NCBI GenBank assembly: GCA_030762935.1
Contig: CM060900.1
Span: 404,587,632-404,651,631, forward strand
From: Hymenopus coronatus
Taxonomy: Eukaryota > Arthropoda > Insecta > Mantodea > Hymenopodidae
Direction of reading: 5' to 3'
Length of the DNA: 64,000 nucleotides
Shown here: positions 46,261 through 57,101 of the stretch, piece after piece
How positions within the stretch are numbered: position 1 is the stretch's first letter
How the letters are laid out: each line of letters begins with the position of its first letter
Translations under genes and position numbers: made by a program
Notes under the pieces: model-generated
Told to the model about the DNA's origin: nothing
The model's input: the letters and a program-made list of their open reading frames with translations, nothing else
Databases searched by the model: none

Positions 46261-47085
46261 TGGAGGTGCTGTATAAGAGCACAAGAGCACGTAAACATCA
46301 TAATTTTTGACGGCTTATGGATTAATTCGATGTTTGTTTCTTGAAACATACTGCCAATTACACGTAAAGTATGTGCAGTAATTTTAAATATGAGGCGTTT
46401 AAATCTACCGCGCTACTCCTCTTAATTCGATGAAAAGTGGCATCAAGTCTTAGTACATCATGAGTTGTGCACGTTTTAAGTAGTTTTGCGTATTCGCACT
46501 TGGTATGACGTAATTGCCTTATGGGCCAAATCTATAAGTTAGCATGCACACTGTAAAACGTGCTCAAATGACTAATCATCCTTTCCCGCGCATTATCAAT
46601 ACAATTTGACATTAACTCCAGGTGGTAGCTCACTGCGGTAGAAACCAGGGTCTCTATAGGGCAGCAATATTAAGGCTTTTTAGCACTACACTTCTTAATA
46701 CAGAGGCTGCAATAGTGTATTAAATCCTGCCATCTTGCGATTATGGTAGAAGTAGGCAAGGTTCATGCGCACAGAGCCGATTATTTCAGAATGTCCAAAT
46801 CCTCAACTGCAATTGAATTTCCACATTACTTTGTTCTTGCCTTAGAACGCTGTACTTCATGATGTAGGCATCAAACAGACATAAAACTACCCTTCTTTTT
46901 AAGACAACTTATGCATAAGTGTCATAATCATCACCATCATTGTCATTGTTGTTGGGAGCAGCTGCAGCTGTATCAACTTGTTTGTAATCATAAATATTAT
47001 GAAGCAGATGCTATTGTCATTTACAGGGCTACCTGGCTCTCAAATTTTTGTGAACACCCAGAATGTATACTAATGAGCCGCTACT
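46261..47085. other. unassigned DNA splitting two family U fragments
   Basis: No known element; its ends coincide with the break in the U-type sequence, so it may be an insertion. Confidence 0.35.
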
Positions 47086-47089
47086 GGGT

Positions 47090-47170
47090 AACAGAATAAG
47101 CTTTTGTAAGAACGCGTTGTAATGAAATAGGTACAGAAAGTAATATGAGTGTAACACATCAGAATTTTTT
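47090..47170 (+). repeat. family U repeat, terminal fragment
   Basis: AATAAGCTTTTGTAAGAACG and GTGTAACACATCAGAATTTT match the last 80 bp of the units at 27.5 and 35.8 kb. Confidence 0.6.
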
Positions 47171-47393
47171 TTATTTGGGACATTACATATACTCAGTTTT
47201 AATGCACCATTCTAAGGTGTTATAATGAAAACTTAGAAATCAGCCAAATTTGAGAATTTAGAGCACATACAAAATCAGAGTTTGTTGTAACATAAGCCAC
47301 AGCCTCAGCATTAGACGAGTGTTTATAAACATGTCCCCTTCAGTCCTCTGAGTTAACGAGCTAGTTGGCAGCCATTACGCAATGCGCTATTTC

Positions 47394-47762
47394 TTTGGCG
47401 GCGCCGTGGGTGAGTGATTAGACCGCTCTCCCCCCATCTAGGCCGACGAATTCGACCCAAGCGCCCGCATGTGGGATTCGTGGTGGACGAAGCGGCATCT
47501 GGGCGGGTTTTCTCCGGGTCCTCCGGTTTCCCCCGCCACTCATTCCACCAATTGCTCCATCATCACTTTTCCAATCACCAATTTCATTTATATTTCATAT
47601 AATTCACTTCCTCGTGTTCATGCCTGGCTACGGGTCGACCCCTCGCAACAGGTTCTCCATTCTGTGGTTTCAAGCCGTAGGCTCCCCGACAGGCTTCTGA
47701 CCCCTAGGTATTGGCTTGTAAGTCCTACAATTGCGGGGAGGGTAAGCGGATTACAAAACGAA
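47394..47762 (+). mobile_element. tRNA-headed SINE, type B tail, fullest copy
   Basis: The head is GGCGGCGCCGTGGGTGAGTG, with a degraded box B near 47450. The core CGGGTTTTCTCCGGGTCCTC lies at 47503-47522, and the complete type B tail ends GCGGGGAGGGTAAGCGG. GCTATTTCT (47385) and GCTATTTTT (47763) may be a 9-bp target duplication with one mismatch. Confidence 0.85.
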
Positions 47763-47897
47763 GCTATTTTTGTAAATGTTGTTTAAAACCACTGCTCGGT
47801 GGTCCCTACTACTTATACTGGTGGATAAAATAGACTCTGTTAACTTCATAGATTATTGTCGTCTCTCTTTTTCTTAATTCCATGTGCTCAAGATTAG

Positions 47898-49935
47898 ATG
47901 CGTGTGTTTCAACAAATGTTCGCTGTCTATTACCGAACAGTGACAAAATTGGTGAATAAGTCTAAAAATGGGCAGTGTAAAACCGAAAATGTTCAGTCAG
48001 GAGTGGCTGAAAATCCAAAATTTGTAAAGCGGTTATCTCGTGCTGTAGGCCATAACACAAAAACGCTCTACAAAGAGTGACATTGCAGAAAGAGCTCGGT
48101 TAGTAGACTGAGAAAACCACGCGGAAACAAAGGAACACAAATCTGCAGATTTTGCATTTTCCACCTGAAGACAAACACTTTCAAACCAGTGCTGGTTTCT
48201 TTAGAAGGCAAATGCCGAAGCATTACCTGCCCTTTTTGTGTCTGCACATTGTGCCTAATATCATGCGATCATTTAGAGCGAGATGCACAAAAACATATTC
48301 AGGTATAGGGTAACCGCGAGCCAGATGTGGGCAAGAACGCTCTTGGTTCCCTTTTTGCAAATGACTTGAGAAGCGAAATTGATGATTTGGTGTATAGCAT
48401 CTTAGTGGGTGAATACTCGACATTAGCGTCACTAAGCTTCTAGCAATCGCTACTAAATATCACATCAAAACATCTGATAGGATTGTTTCGAACTATCTTG
48501 AACTTGCCGAACTTGAAAGATGTGATGCACTGTCGATTGTATCGGCAATTAAAGAGGCCTTGACGGATATTAATTTAGATTTTCAAAAATTGCAAGACTT
48601 CGAAACAGATAATGTTAACATAATGTCGGGGATTAATAATGGGGCATATTAAATTCTTAAAAGGGGGGTTCCATACTTGATTCTTATAAGGTGCGTGTGC
48701 CATTTCATCCAATTTATAACCTCTGCAGCAACTGCAGAATTTCTTCCAAGAAATTGGGATTTTCTAGTTGGAGAAACTTACAAATGGTTTTCTCGGTCTT
48801 CATTACGGCAACTCTTTTCACGCAAAATATTCTCCACTCTAAATGAAGAGGATGAACCCCTCAAAATCTCAGAATCTTGTGAATCCAGCCTGTAGTATAA
48901 TTGATCAAAGGTTAGAGTTAAATACTCATTTTCAGATTATTAGGCTTAGTGAAAAATGTTACTTAGCTGAAATGCTTTGCTCTATGTTCCGTGATGAGCT
49001 CAATTTAACATATTTGTTATTTTTGAAGCCCATTCTGTCTTATTTTCCAAGAGTAACAACAGTTACGAGACAAATGATGTAGACCCGAGCAAACTATTGG
49101 ATGATCTGGTAGTTCTTATTCAATATCATCTTAAAGTAATTGTCATCCCCACCTATCCAGTGCTGAGAAAATTCCTTAATGCTGATTTTGAGAAACATCC
49201 TGACCCAAAGCCGTATCTACGTTATTTGATAGTAAACTTTTATAAATTAGAAATAAAATAACAGAACAAGAGGAAAACACTGTTACAGAAAGTTGTGTAA
49301 AATTTGTTTCTCTGCTCATTAAATAGCTACAGCAGAGATTGCCTGATAACATAGAATTTTTGAAAAAAATTTCCCTTCTTGTGGCCGTAAATGCGCTTCT
49401 TGTAGTAAATAAACCATTAATTCACCTATTAAAAGCATCACAATTGATAAGCGAAACAATCGCGAAAGTGGATTTCCAGTGGCAAATGTTGACCATTGTA
49501 CAATGGAAGAATGTTAACAATTCTGCCAATTTTTGGTGTGAGTTATTCAAATACCGTGATGACAGTGACGAAAATCTTTTCAAACACCTTACAGACTTTG
49601 TTTTATCTATGCTGGTGCTTCCTTCGTCAAACGCTGAGGTTGAAAGGATATTCGGATATTAAATATTCAGAAAATTAGAAAAAGAATCGAATTCGCACAA
49701 AAGTGGTGCACGCTATACTGGAAACCCATGCAGATCTTTGCAGAAATAATCAATGCTGCCACAATTATGTACTTCCTGATACAGTTATAAAAACAATAGG
49801 TTCAGTAGAAGCACATAAATCTAAACCATCAACATCTACTACATTATCACCATCCGCTACAGCTTCAGCTTCCACAGCTTCTCCTTCCCGTGACGAGCAC
49901 CGAGATATCCTAGATAATGTTCTAGATGTTTTCCT
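47898..49935 (+). pseudogene. third hAT-like transposase family, broken
   Basis: Supported best from 48450. DNVNIMSGINNG appears near 48610, where family members have a DNASVMTGxNNG-type block. LIRCVCHFIQF and LPRNWDFLVGETYKWFSRSS follow (48677-48895), then LLDDLVVLIQ near 49098. The 49339-49662 stretch carries LPDNIEFLKKISLL, FWCELFKYRD and the dimerisation motif LPSSNAEVERIF. A final open piece, 49703-49948, is rich in Ser/Thr/Ala. The 60-codon frame at 47898 may be the N-terminal part but is not recognisable alone. Several stops and frame changes make it non-functional. It differs from the TTF-type copies and from the CGGBP1-like remnant. Ends and target duplication were not found. Confidence 0.78.
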
Positions 49936-49949
49936 CAATTTTAAGTAAG

Positions 49950-50431
49950 TTATTTTATGCTGCGTAACTCAATACAGTGGTTTTGCTGAATTTGTATTAA
50001 GATACAGAATGTATTATATATTTGGCCATTTTACGCCGAATTTGGTTGAAAATTGTTTTACTGTTGCAAAGTCCACCTGTAAAGTCGGTCTGTTTCTACA
50101 GGTTTGTTTTGCAATCATTCCGCAGTGTTGACAATTTGGCCACTTTCTGGCTAAATCTGGCCATTTGGAATACTCATCTGGTTACAAATATTTCAGAACG
50201 CCACAGGTGGCGTTTAAGCTACTTTCTGTTCTTTGTTTAGCCATTTTGAAATGTATATACATTAATAATATTAATAAACAGCAATACGTATATTAGATTT
50301 TAGGATTCGTTGTTATACCGCTTAAATGCTCACTTTTATTATTCTTTGCGATGTGTGCATATTATCATGAAATTATCTCCTCGCCTTTTCCTTCCAAATT
50401 AAAATCTCAGTAATTTCAGTTTCAATGCATA
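49950..50431. other. unassigned spacer, possible hAT-type end at 50123
   Basis: CAGTGTTGACAATTTGGCCA at 50123-50142 resembles the end at 56422. It has no demonstrated partner. Confidence 0.3.
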
Positions 50432-50680
50432 TGTAATGAATTAGTGATTAACTCACTTCAGCAGGATGTTTAAAAAGTCTTGTTTTGGCGCAAGAAACTA
50501 ATGGATATTGTTACAATCACAGAATTCTACATAAAAAACCAGCATCGTGCAAACGACCAACAGGAAAAAGTTACATACTTCTTTTAGCACAACAGGTTAA
50601 GAAACTTAGAAGACAAAAAGAAAAACACACCACAAAAAAGGAATATGTTTGAAATGAAACACTTCACTGAAGATCAAACA
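50432..50680 (-). repeat. BEL 3' LTR
   Basis: It starts TGTAATGAATTAGTGATTAA and ends CACTTCACTGAAGATCAAACA on the + strand. The next bases inward (50681-50692, TTCTCCCTCTTT) are a polypurine tract on the element's own strand. Confidence 0.88.
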
Positions 50681-50929
50681 TTCTCCCTCTTTCAGTTATA
50701 GCAATGACTGGCAAACTTCAGAACTTCAGTCTTTTGGGAGCCTTTATCAGACTTCCTTCTCTGGTTGTGTAACTTAATGCAGCATCTGGGTTCCCAGTCT
50801 CGGCCTTATTTCTAATCCAACCAGGACCATTGAGGTGATTTCTGGATGATCGAAGGGTAGGTTGCACCTCACTATCTAAGTCCTCCTCACTTCATTGACG
50901 CGTGTTTGTTTCGGCAGTAGACATCTCGT

Positions 50930-51780
50930 GGATCCCTTTTGTCATCATACAGTGGACACTCCTAATAAGTAGGGCCTTTGTATGGGAGGTGTCAACTTGC
51001 CCTGAGAAATATGCAGCCTCACCACCCTCAGTACTCTATCACGGTCGGGTGTTGTTTCGGTGATTCTGCCAGGGGGGCCAATTCAGTCGTTGTTTTGAGT
51101 GTTGCCGATAACAACAACACCATCTAACTTAATAGTAAATTGATTGTTTCTCTTTGCTTTGCCATGTTGGATCTGCAGTCGTAATAATTCACTTCGGAAT
51201 CGAGTCCTTAATTTCTTGTGCAATGAATGTCTGTGACTTACTCTTCTATTAAAACTGCAATGTTCCACTGTGTCATAATCAGGAAGGCCAATTCTCTTTT
51301 ATTATGAAGGCACATTACGGGCTCAATAGAATTAATTCTGGTGGATTCTCATAATTATTAGTCAAAGTTTGTGAATTGATTATTCACTCACAATCACACA
51401 AAACAGTAACCAGTCCTTCATAAGCCAAGCCTGCCTTGCCCAGTATTCTCTTCAGAAATTCCTTTATGATTCTGACGATTCTTTTCCACCAATCACTCCA
51501 CCAAGCAGCAGTTGGAGGATTGAATCTCCATTCAATCTGATCAACAGAATTTTACATCACACGAGACTCTGGTTCAGAGATTTAAACAAATTAGCAGCTC
51601 ACATGAAAGTGGTTCCATTATCTGAATATATGAAAGAGCATTGTTGTTTTCTTTTAGCTATAAATCTTTGTAATTCCAAGAGAATTCATTTGTCGAGAGC
51701 GACGTCATTAACACCAGATGTATTGCACGGTATACTGCACAAGAGAAGAGACATAACCAAATGTTCTTGCCATTTTTAAG
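50930..51780 (-). pseudogene. BEL integrase core and C-terminal region
   Basis: YIFSDNGTTFM, near 51640-51600, holds the second catalytic Asp region. PPTAAWWSDWWKRIVRIIKE, LGKAGLAYEGLVTVLCDCE and INSQTLT follow (51520-51360); in active elements the Glu of DCE is catalytic. The 61-codon piece 51268-51083 continues with FRSELLRLQIQHGK and KLDGVVVIG, the small C-terminal domain. GPPGRITETTP and LHISQGKLTPPIQRPYLL (near 51080-50970) end the polyprotein. Stops interrupt it in several places. Confidence 0.85.
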
Positions 51781-52120
51781 AAATAGCGGCCCAGCAATGT
51801 TTAATCCTGTCATTGCAAAAAACGGCCGCCTTTTTTATCCTGTTTTCTGGGAGAGTCACTGTGACTGCTTCTAGTCTCTTTGAGGTATGGCTTCTACAGA
51901 CTGTACATGATAATATTACTGACCTTACTGCCTTTCGATCATTGAGAACCCGGTGCGTCTCTCGTAGTCTGATCAGTGATGTGCTAATACCGACATGGTA
52001 GTGTATAACATGATAATAACAAATAAGTCTCTTTTCCGCTTCAGGTTTAAAGGGTAAAATCATTGGTTTCCTGAAGTCTTCCTTATCCTTCATAAACACA
52101 ATGCTTATTATAACTTTCAA
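51781..52120 (-). pseudogene. BEL integrase zinc-binding domain
   Basis: HYHVGISTSLIRLRETHRVL followed by SCTVCRSHTSKRLEAV is the H-H-C-C zinc-binding region that precedes the integrase core. The usual W after the arginine-rich block reads H. The frame is open for 114 codons. Confidence 0.85.
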
Positions 52121-52549
52121 TATCCCACCAGCATCTTTGAATGTATCCAGAGTTCGCAGTTTCTCATGGTTATCGTCTGTGAACGATTCTTCTTCAATTA
52201 ATATTATCTTCTTTTCAGCTGCATAGAATTCTCTAGCTGTAATTTCCCCATTATGTCATTCTTGTTTAAGACAAAAACAATTACATTTGAATTTTAATAT
52301 TCAAGCCATAACGCCCACAGTCTTGTTATAACATAAGACTTTTAAAAAGAAATAATTACTTCTCTTCGCCAGTTTGTGTCATTAGGCTGGCATTTTTCGT
52401 TTTCTCTTTTTTTTACAGCTTCTTTATACTGTGTCGAATGTGGTATTTTCATCCAAGGCGATCCCTCCCACAATTTCTCTCTGACAAAATTTTTCGCCTC
52501 ACATTCTCAGCTGGATTACGTTTTCCCTTAATATGACCCCATGTTGATG

Positions 52550-52975
52550 TACGAGAGAGGAAACTTATCTCTTGAATCCGATTTCTTACAAATACAGACC
52601 ATTTTTCATTTCTAGACATTCAGGGAGGTACTGTGGTAGTATCCCTCCAGAAGTACAGCTCTTTTTTTGTTCAATTGTAGGTCATTTATTACAGAGTTGT
52701 CTAAGCGTGTTCCAACCAAAGCTGCAAGCACCTCCAAGCTAGGCATGGTGGTGTCTTTTATCGGATCTACACGAGATTTTGATGCTAGAAGGCTCACTAG
52801 AACATCATTCTCTGTTTCTATCCAAAGATACTTAACAGCTGCATATGCTTTCAAGCTCGCGTCGCAAAAGGTGTGGATACTGGAATTCAGTTGGTTACTA
52901 GGAGCTGTACCCAACTATCTGGGAACTCTGATTTCTCTCAAGGAGTGAAGTTCTTGAAACCATCACAAGAATTCC
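52550..52975 (-). pseudogene. BEL RNase H / DUF1758-adjacent region
   Basis: SSIHTFCDASLKAYAAVKYL is the RNase H start with its first catalytic Asp (CDAS). LLASKSRVDPIKDTTMPSLE and VLAALVGTRLDNSV follow (the Glu of LEVLAAL is the second catalytic position). The 100-codon frame at 52914-52612 is open. Flanking frames are shifted. Confidence 0.87.
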
Positions 52976-54090
52976 TGTGTTAAATCTTGTGTGATTTCAT
53001 CATCCCATTCTTCCGCGATCTTCCAAATTTTCTGTAACAATATCTTCGGGTATATCGTTACAGGGGAGGTAATTCCAACTGGATCAAGAAGTTTATGTGT
53101 CACATACAATATTGTTTTCTTAGTGAGAGGCTCCTTATTGAATTTGGCGATCCAGTCTAAATAAAGATGCTAAACATCTCTCAATTTATCCCAATAGATT
53201 CCCAAAACAGGACAAGGAGCTTTCCCCTCTTTCCTTTCCCAGCAAATCTTGGGTATTTGAGACAAGCTTCCGCATATCATCTTCACTTTACTTGCAACTA
53301 ATTTGTCAACATAAACACTTTTTGTGTGCTTTTGTGCCCCATCCTCATCTAAATCCGAAGTATTTCGGATACGGTAATCAATAACAGGAAAGAACTGCAC
53401 GTGACTCCAAAAATCTATCTGAGTGTGACGAAGAACTTTCACTACAGCTGTAGCCTTTATCCCACCAAAGAAAACACATTAATTTTCTGTTTTTCTTATT
53501 TACACTGATCTGAAGAAATTGATGTTTGATATCAGCAATTACACCAAATCACTTCTGCCTAAATCGAAGAAAAATATCTGGTGTCAACTCAATGTGATGC
53601 GGACCTCAATCTAGGCACTGGTTTAAGGAATATTGATTTGGAACTCTGGCAGATGCATCAAATACGAGTCAAATTCCTGTTGTACTGCTACTGTTCTTTA
53701 CTACCGACCTATGAGGTAAGTAGTAGTTGCATCGATCCACTTCTTCCTCTAGAACCTCTTCGATAAGCCATGCCTTCAACCATCGTTGCAAAACGTCACA
53801 ATCATTGAAGAGGCTATTGGATTCAAGCTTCTTTGTGGTTCTCTCAAGTTTCTTCATAGCCAGATGATTATTGTCACAAAGAGGTGGATGTCCTTCGAGC
53901 CAGGGCAAACAAACTTCATATCTTCCTTGCTTATTAATTTGTATTGTCTCCAGAAAATGTTGTTTAGCCAGCAAGTGTTGCTCAGATTTCAACTTCGTTT
54001 CTGTGCATACGTAAATCCTATTAAATCCAACCTCCAAAGATCTGAAAGATTTGCCTCTTTAATAAACAAGGATGTCCCATCATAGCGACA
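52976..54090 (-). pseudogene. BEL reverse transcriptase
   Basis: It copies element RNA into DNA in particles. The N-terminal end (54037-53669, 122 codons) reads GRYEVCLPWLEGHPPLCDNN, then a YLPHRSVVKNSSSTTG block, the finger region typical of BEL. The middle (53660-53450) is scrambled. The segment 53442-53170 contains SVYVDKLVASK. The catalytic YVDD/YVDN-type box here reads YVDK, a substitution expected to be fatal. PVLGIYWDKLRDV and, near 53140-53050, LTKKTILYVTHKLLDPVGIT follow, the usual link to RNase H. Frame changes occur at several points. Confidence 0.88.
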
Positions 54091-54234
54091 TTAGATCCAG
54101 TTACCTCCTCCTGAGGCATTTTTCCCATGAGTATCCAACCCAACGAGTTTCTAATGCAACGATTCCAGATGACAATTCTTCCCTGTAACCAGCCAGTAGT
54201 CTCCCTGTCTCATCAGCCCCTATCAGCATCACTA

Positions 54235-54455
54235 TGAGGTCATCACAACGGCCTAAATTCGTTAGCGAAATAGGCGGCCCGGATTCGACCACATGTGGGG
54301 TTTGAGGAGGACAATGCGGCGCAGGGCCGGTGTCTCTCCAATTTTTCTCCATCGCGTTTCACCGGTGCTCCATCTTCATTCCATGTATCATCAGCGACAT
54401 CGCCTACGGTGGCTGTGTAGTAAAAGCGGGTGTTAAACAATATCAGAAAAGAAAT
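54235..54455 (+). mobile_element. type A SINE inserted in the BEL element
   Basis: The head is damaged. The CACATGTGGGGTTTGAGGAG start of the core and the full type A tail (CCATGTATCATCAGCGACAT, AAAAGCGGGTGTTAAACAAT) are clear. Since it sits inside the BEL body, it is younger than the BEL insertion. Confidence 0.8.
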
Positions 54456-54459
54456 CCGC

Positions 54460-55130
54460 TAGGAAAATACCTTTCTTTTTTAATTCTACTATCCACGAGC
54501 CATTTTCCACCGAAGGAACTCCTTGACGATCATAGGATGATCAAATACAACAAAATTACAGGTAAAAGTGTCATCGAAATTTCTAAATGTTATCTGGTAA
54601 CACTGGTGTTTTCGGTTCTCAGTATTTAAGCCCCCAAATAAACAATGTGTCACAGTTTCTTCCCGTTGTGGAACATCCATATTTTCGGCCACATTTGTCA
54701 AAGTATGGAATTTTTGGGAGCCTGTACCAATGATAGTTCTGACACAAATTTCGGTGTCACCACATACAAGTTTCGCCCTCAATATTTGTAGCACAACTTT
54801 GGTATTGTGAAACATACTGTCTAATGTCGCATTTTCTGTCTGTGACTTAGGAGATTGGTAATGTTTAGATTTCAGCTCTTCGCACATAAATGTAATATGG
54901 CAATTTCCACAAGCACAACACTTCAATGTAACTTGGGAGTTCCTAGTTACATGTCCTAGTAATGTCACATTTTCTGTCTGTGACTTAGGGGATTGGTAAT
55001 ATTTAGATTTCAGGTCATCGTACATAAATGTAATATGGCAATTTCCACAAACACAACACTTCAATGTAGCTTGGGAGTTCCTAGTTACATGTCCTAATTT
55101 CAGACAGGAAAACAACACCTTTTCTGCTTA
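54460..55130 (-). pseudogene. BEL gag zinc-knuckle and protease region with tandem duplication
   Basis: The frame 55118-54489 is open for 209 codons. It starts LKLGHVTRNSQATLKCCVCG then NCHITFM, a zinc knuckle of the CxxCxxxGHxxxxC type. A second copy of the same 46-codon block follows directly. The first Cys of each knuckle (FSCLKLGH / truncated LGH) and the last (NSQ instead of NCQ) are altered. Downstream TEICVRTIIGTGSQKFHTLT is the aspartic protease start: the D-S/T-G active site reads GTGSQ, so the Asp appears lost. Confidence 0.85.
54831..55097. repeat. 138-bp in-frame tandem duplication in BEL gag
   Basis: Units start at 54831 and 54969 (both ATTTTCTGTCTGTGACTTAG). They differ at only a few positions, so the event is more recent than much of the element's decay. 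138 bp equals 46 codons and the frame is kept. Confidence 0.92.
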
Positions 55131-55499
55131 AGAAAGCTGTTTCTCTGCTATACTCATACTTTGTGTAACAACACAATCAGAGCTGATGTGCAATTTGTAA
55201 CAAAAAATACACGCTCTTCTACCTTCCTTAACTTCTGATGTCAACAATAGTTTTGCTACTGTAGAAATTAAATACTCATTAAAGCATGATGTAGTCTATG
55301 TTTGTTCTTAATATTTGACTTATTTGCTCTAGTTTCCACAGAAAAACCAGTCAAGGTAAGAAAAATTATTCTTTCCTCTTCCACCTCAGTTTAAAAAATG
55401 TCATTTAAGTTGTCAAGCCTATCCTTGGGAGTCCTTCATGTCATCCCTATTAGCAGCCCTATGACAAGCATTTAAAAACGTCTGGTAAACATGATTCCA

Positions 55500-56110
55500 C
55501 TAAAGGAAATAACATTTATCAGTTGTGACACCTAGTGTTTCAAGAGCTATCAAGTATGATTCGAGCTTTTCATATAGTGATGATAAAACCACTCTTTCTT
55601 TGGACTCATGGCTCGACAGCACTAACTCCAAAACACCCCTCACATAAACTTCAACTAGCAAATCTTCCCTTCCAAATCTAGATTTCAGACTAATGACAGT
55701 TTTTGGGTAGTTTTCTGCTGTTGCAGGAAAGCTTCCTATAATTTCCCTAGCTCCTGTTCTGGCTTTCATGTCCAAAAACTTACAGTGCCGCCATTTCAGT
55801 GACAAAGTTCCGCATGGCTGCGCTTGCTAAAGTGCCTAGTTTTGGTGCTTCGTGGCGTAGGGGATCGTGGGTTCGAGCATGTTCGTCTTCCAACAGCAGA
55901 TCCGTAATATTAGCATCCAATGTTAGCACTTCCGGTGCTCTTTCTTCCAATAAGTTGTAAGAGACTTGCAAACCAATTTTTTCCGTGTGTGATAGTTCGA
56001 GAATCTCTTTCTACTTGTTTAAAGCTCTTGTAAATACTGCACGAGTGGCTCTTCTTTGACGCACTAGTCGTTCTATTTTTTAAATAACGGATCAGGAAAT
56101 ACGTAATTTG
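55500..56110 (-). pseudogene. BEL gag (DUF1759-type)
   Basis: The 101-codon frame 55805-55500 reads IIGSFPATAENYPKTVISLK, SRFGREDLLVEVYVRGVLEL and LYEKLESYLIALETLGVT, the signature block of BEL gag proteins. Upstream frames 55971-55780 and 56128-55910 continue the N-terminal part, with one frame change and a SINE head fragment (55812-55880) inside. Confidence 0.85.
55812..55880 (+). mobile_element. SINE (family D) head fragment within BEL gag
   Basis: The match to 15155-15218 includes TTTGGTGCTTCGTAGGG-like sequence and GGGGATCGTGGGTTCGAG (55860-55877). Only the tRNA-like head is present and it happens to keep an open frame on the minus strand. Confidence 0.7.
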
Positions 56111-56127
56111 TCCTGTTGCAATCACCA
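56111..56127 (-). other. probable BEL primer binding site
   Basis: On the minus strand TGGTGATTGCAACAGGA lies 2 bp inside the 5' LTR end. It starts TGG as required to pair with a tRNA 3' CCA. The priming tRNA was not identified. Confidence 0.5.
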
Positions 56128-56129
56128 AA

Positions 56130-56384
56130 TGTTATGAATGAGTGATTAGCTCATTTTTGCAGAACTTTTAACAATCTTTAATTTGGCGTAAAAAGCCAAA
56201 TTTATGACAGTAGTCATAAAAAAAAAAAAAAAAAAGCAAGCATCGAATTAGCATGCGAACAGGCAAAACTTACACACCTTTTGTCTTTAGCATAATGGGT
56301 TAACAAACTTAGAAGACAGGAGATAAAATAAATCACAAAAAAGGAGTATGTTTGAAATGTAAGCACTTCACTGAACATCCAACA
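56130..56384 (-). repeat. BEL 5' LTR
   Basis: It aligns with 50432-50680: TGTTATGAATGAGTGATTAG at the left, ACTTCACTGAACATCCAACA at the right. An A-run at 56217-56235 is an expansion absent from the 3' LTR. Confidence 0.88.
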
Positions 56385-56421
56385 AGATATAAGCAAGCAT
56401 TCACTTTTCTCATATCAGGTT

Positions 56422-56984
56422 CAGTGGTGCCAATTTAGCTCTTTATGGCCATTTTAGCCTTGTTGAAGCGACTGTTAGCCACTAATTTGTACAAACAAAC
56501 TACTAAAGACATTACGGCCATTTTACATATTATAGATTGAACCCATTTTATTCATTTTTTTTTTTCAAATGATTCAGTCTTTTGAGGCTCTTTCAGCTGC
56601 CGTGGTGTTTTTTTTAAATAAGGTTCCGAAAGATCAAAAGAGGTTGATAAAATTATGTTACAATTTAATAAAAATTAATAAATCAGGCAAGAAATCAATG
56701 GGAATCCGGAGTTGTATGCATGCTCTATATGCAGCATATGAATTAGTGAATACCTCATTTCAGCAGAATTTTTAACAATTTTTATTTTGGCGCAAAAAAC
56801 CATCTGAAATCGTTACAATCACAGTAGTCATAAAAAACAACAAAAAAAAACAAAAAACAAAAACCGAGTATCGTGTTAACGTACATACAGGCTCTAAATA
56901 CAGCAATTTCTGTCTCTGACCCAGCTAGGGCATTTTTGACAGTCACTTTTAGCCAGTTTTCATTACCTGACGTTGGCTACACTG
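56422..56984. mobile_element. candidate non-autonomous hAT-type element
   Basis: It starts CAGTGGTGCCAATTTAGC and ends with GTTGGCTACACTG, giving CAGTG-GCCAA-type inverted ends. It is 563 bp and contains part of a BEL LTR (56735-56889). The 8-bp flanks (ATCAGGTT / TTATTGCG) do not match, so this remains a candidate. It lies directly upstream of the TRMT11-like exon. Confidence 0.35.
56735..56889 (-). repeat. third BEL LTR fragment
   Basis: TGAATTAGTG at 56739 through CGTTACAATCACAGTAGTCA to ACATACAGG matches about 60 percent of the LTR length. The remainder is missing. Confidence 0.75.
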
Positions 56985-57101
56985 TTATTGCGGAGTGCGG
57001 CGGCCGTGTGAGTACGGTTGACGTGTGGACGGTTGTGACAGCTCGATGTCTGTTATTAAAGTTTAATAGTTTTATGGTGTTAAGTACCACACTGTTATAA
57101 A
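56985..57101 (+). promoter_or_regulatory. probable promoter / 5' UTR of TRMT11-like gene
   Basis: A CpG-rich stretch (GCGGAGTGCGGCGGCCGTGT near 56990-57009) lies within AT-rich DNA immediately before the exon. An in-frame TAA at 57081 limits the start codon. No TATA box is evident. Confidence 0.4.

Larger units (their letters stand above)
50432..56384 (-). mobile_element. BEL/Pao LTR retrotransposon, complete but dead
   Basis: Two LTRs of about 250 bp bound a minus-strand gag-pol in BEL/Pao order: gag, zinc knuckle, protease, RT, RNase H, integrase. The total, about 5.95 kb, is normal once a type A SINE inside (54.23-54.46 kb) is discounted. The 5-bp flanks (GCATA left, AGATA right) do not match well, so the target duplication is unproven. 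The LTRs are clearly diverged, which implies an old insertion. Confidence 0.9.

Noticed and set aside
47785..49984. Perfect 10-bp inverted repeat AAAACCACTG ... CAGTGGTTTT flanking the third hAT family
   Set aside because: Orientation is the reverse of genuine hAT ends (CAGTG should be outermost) and no 8-bp duplication is found; probably chance.
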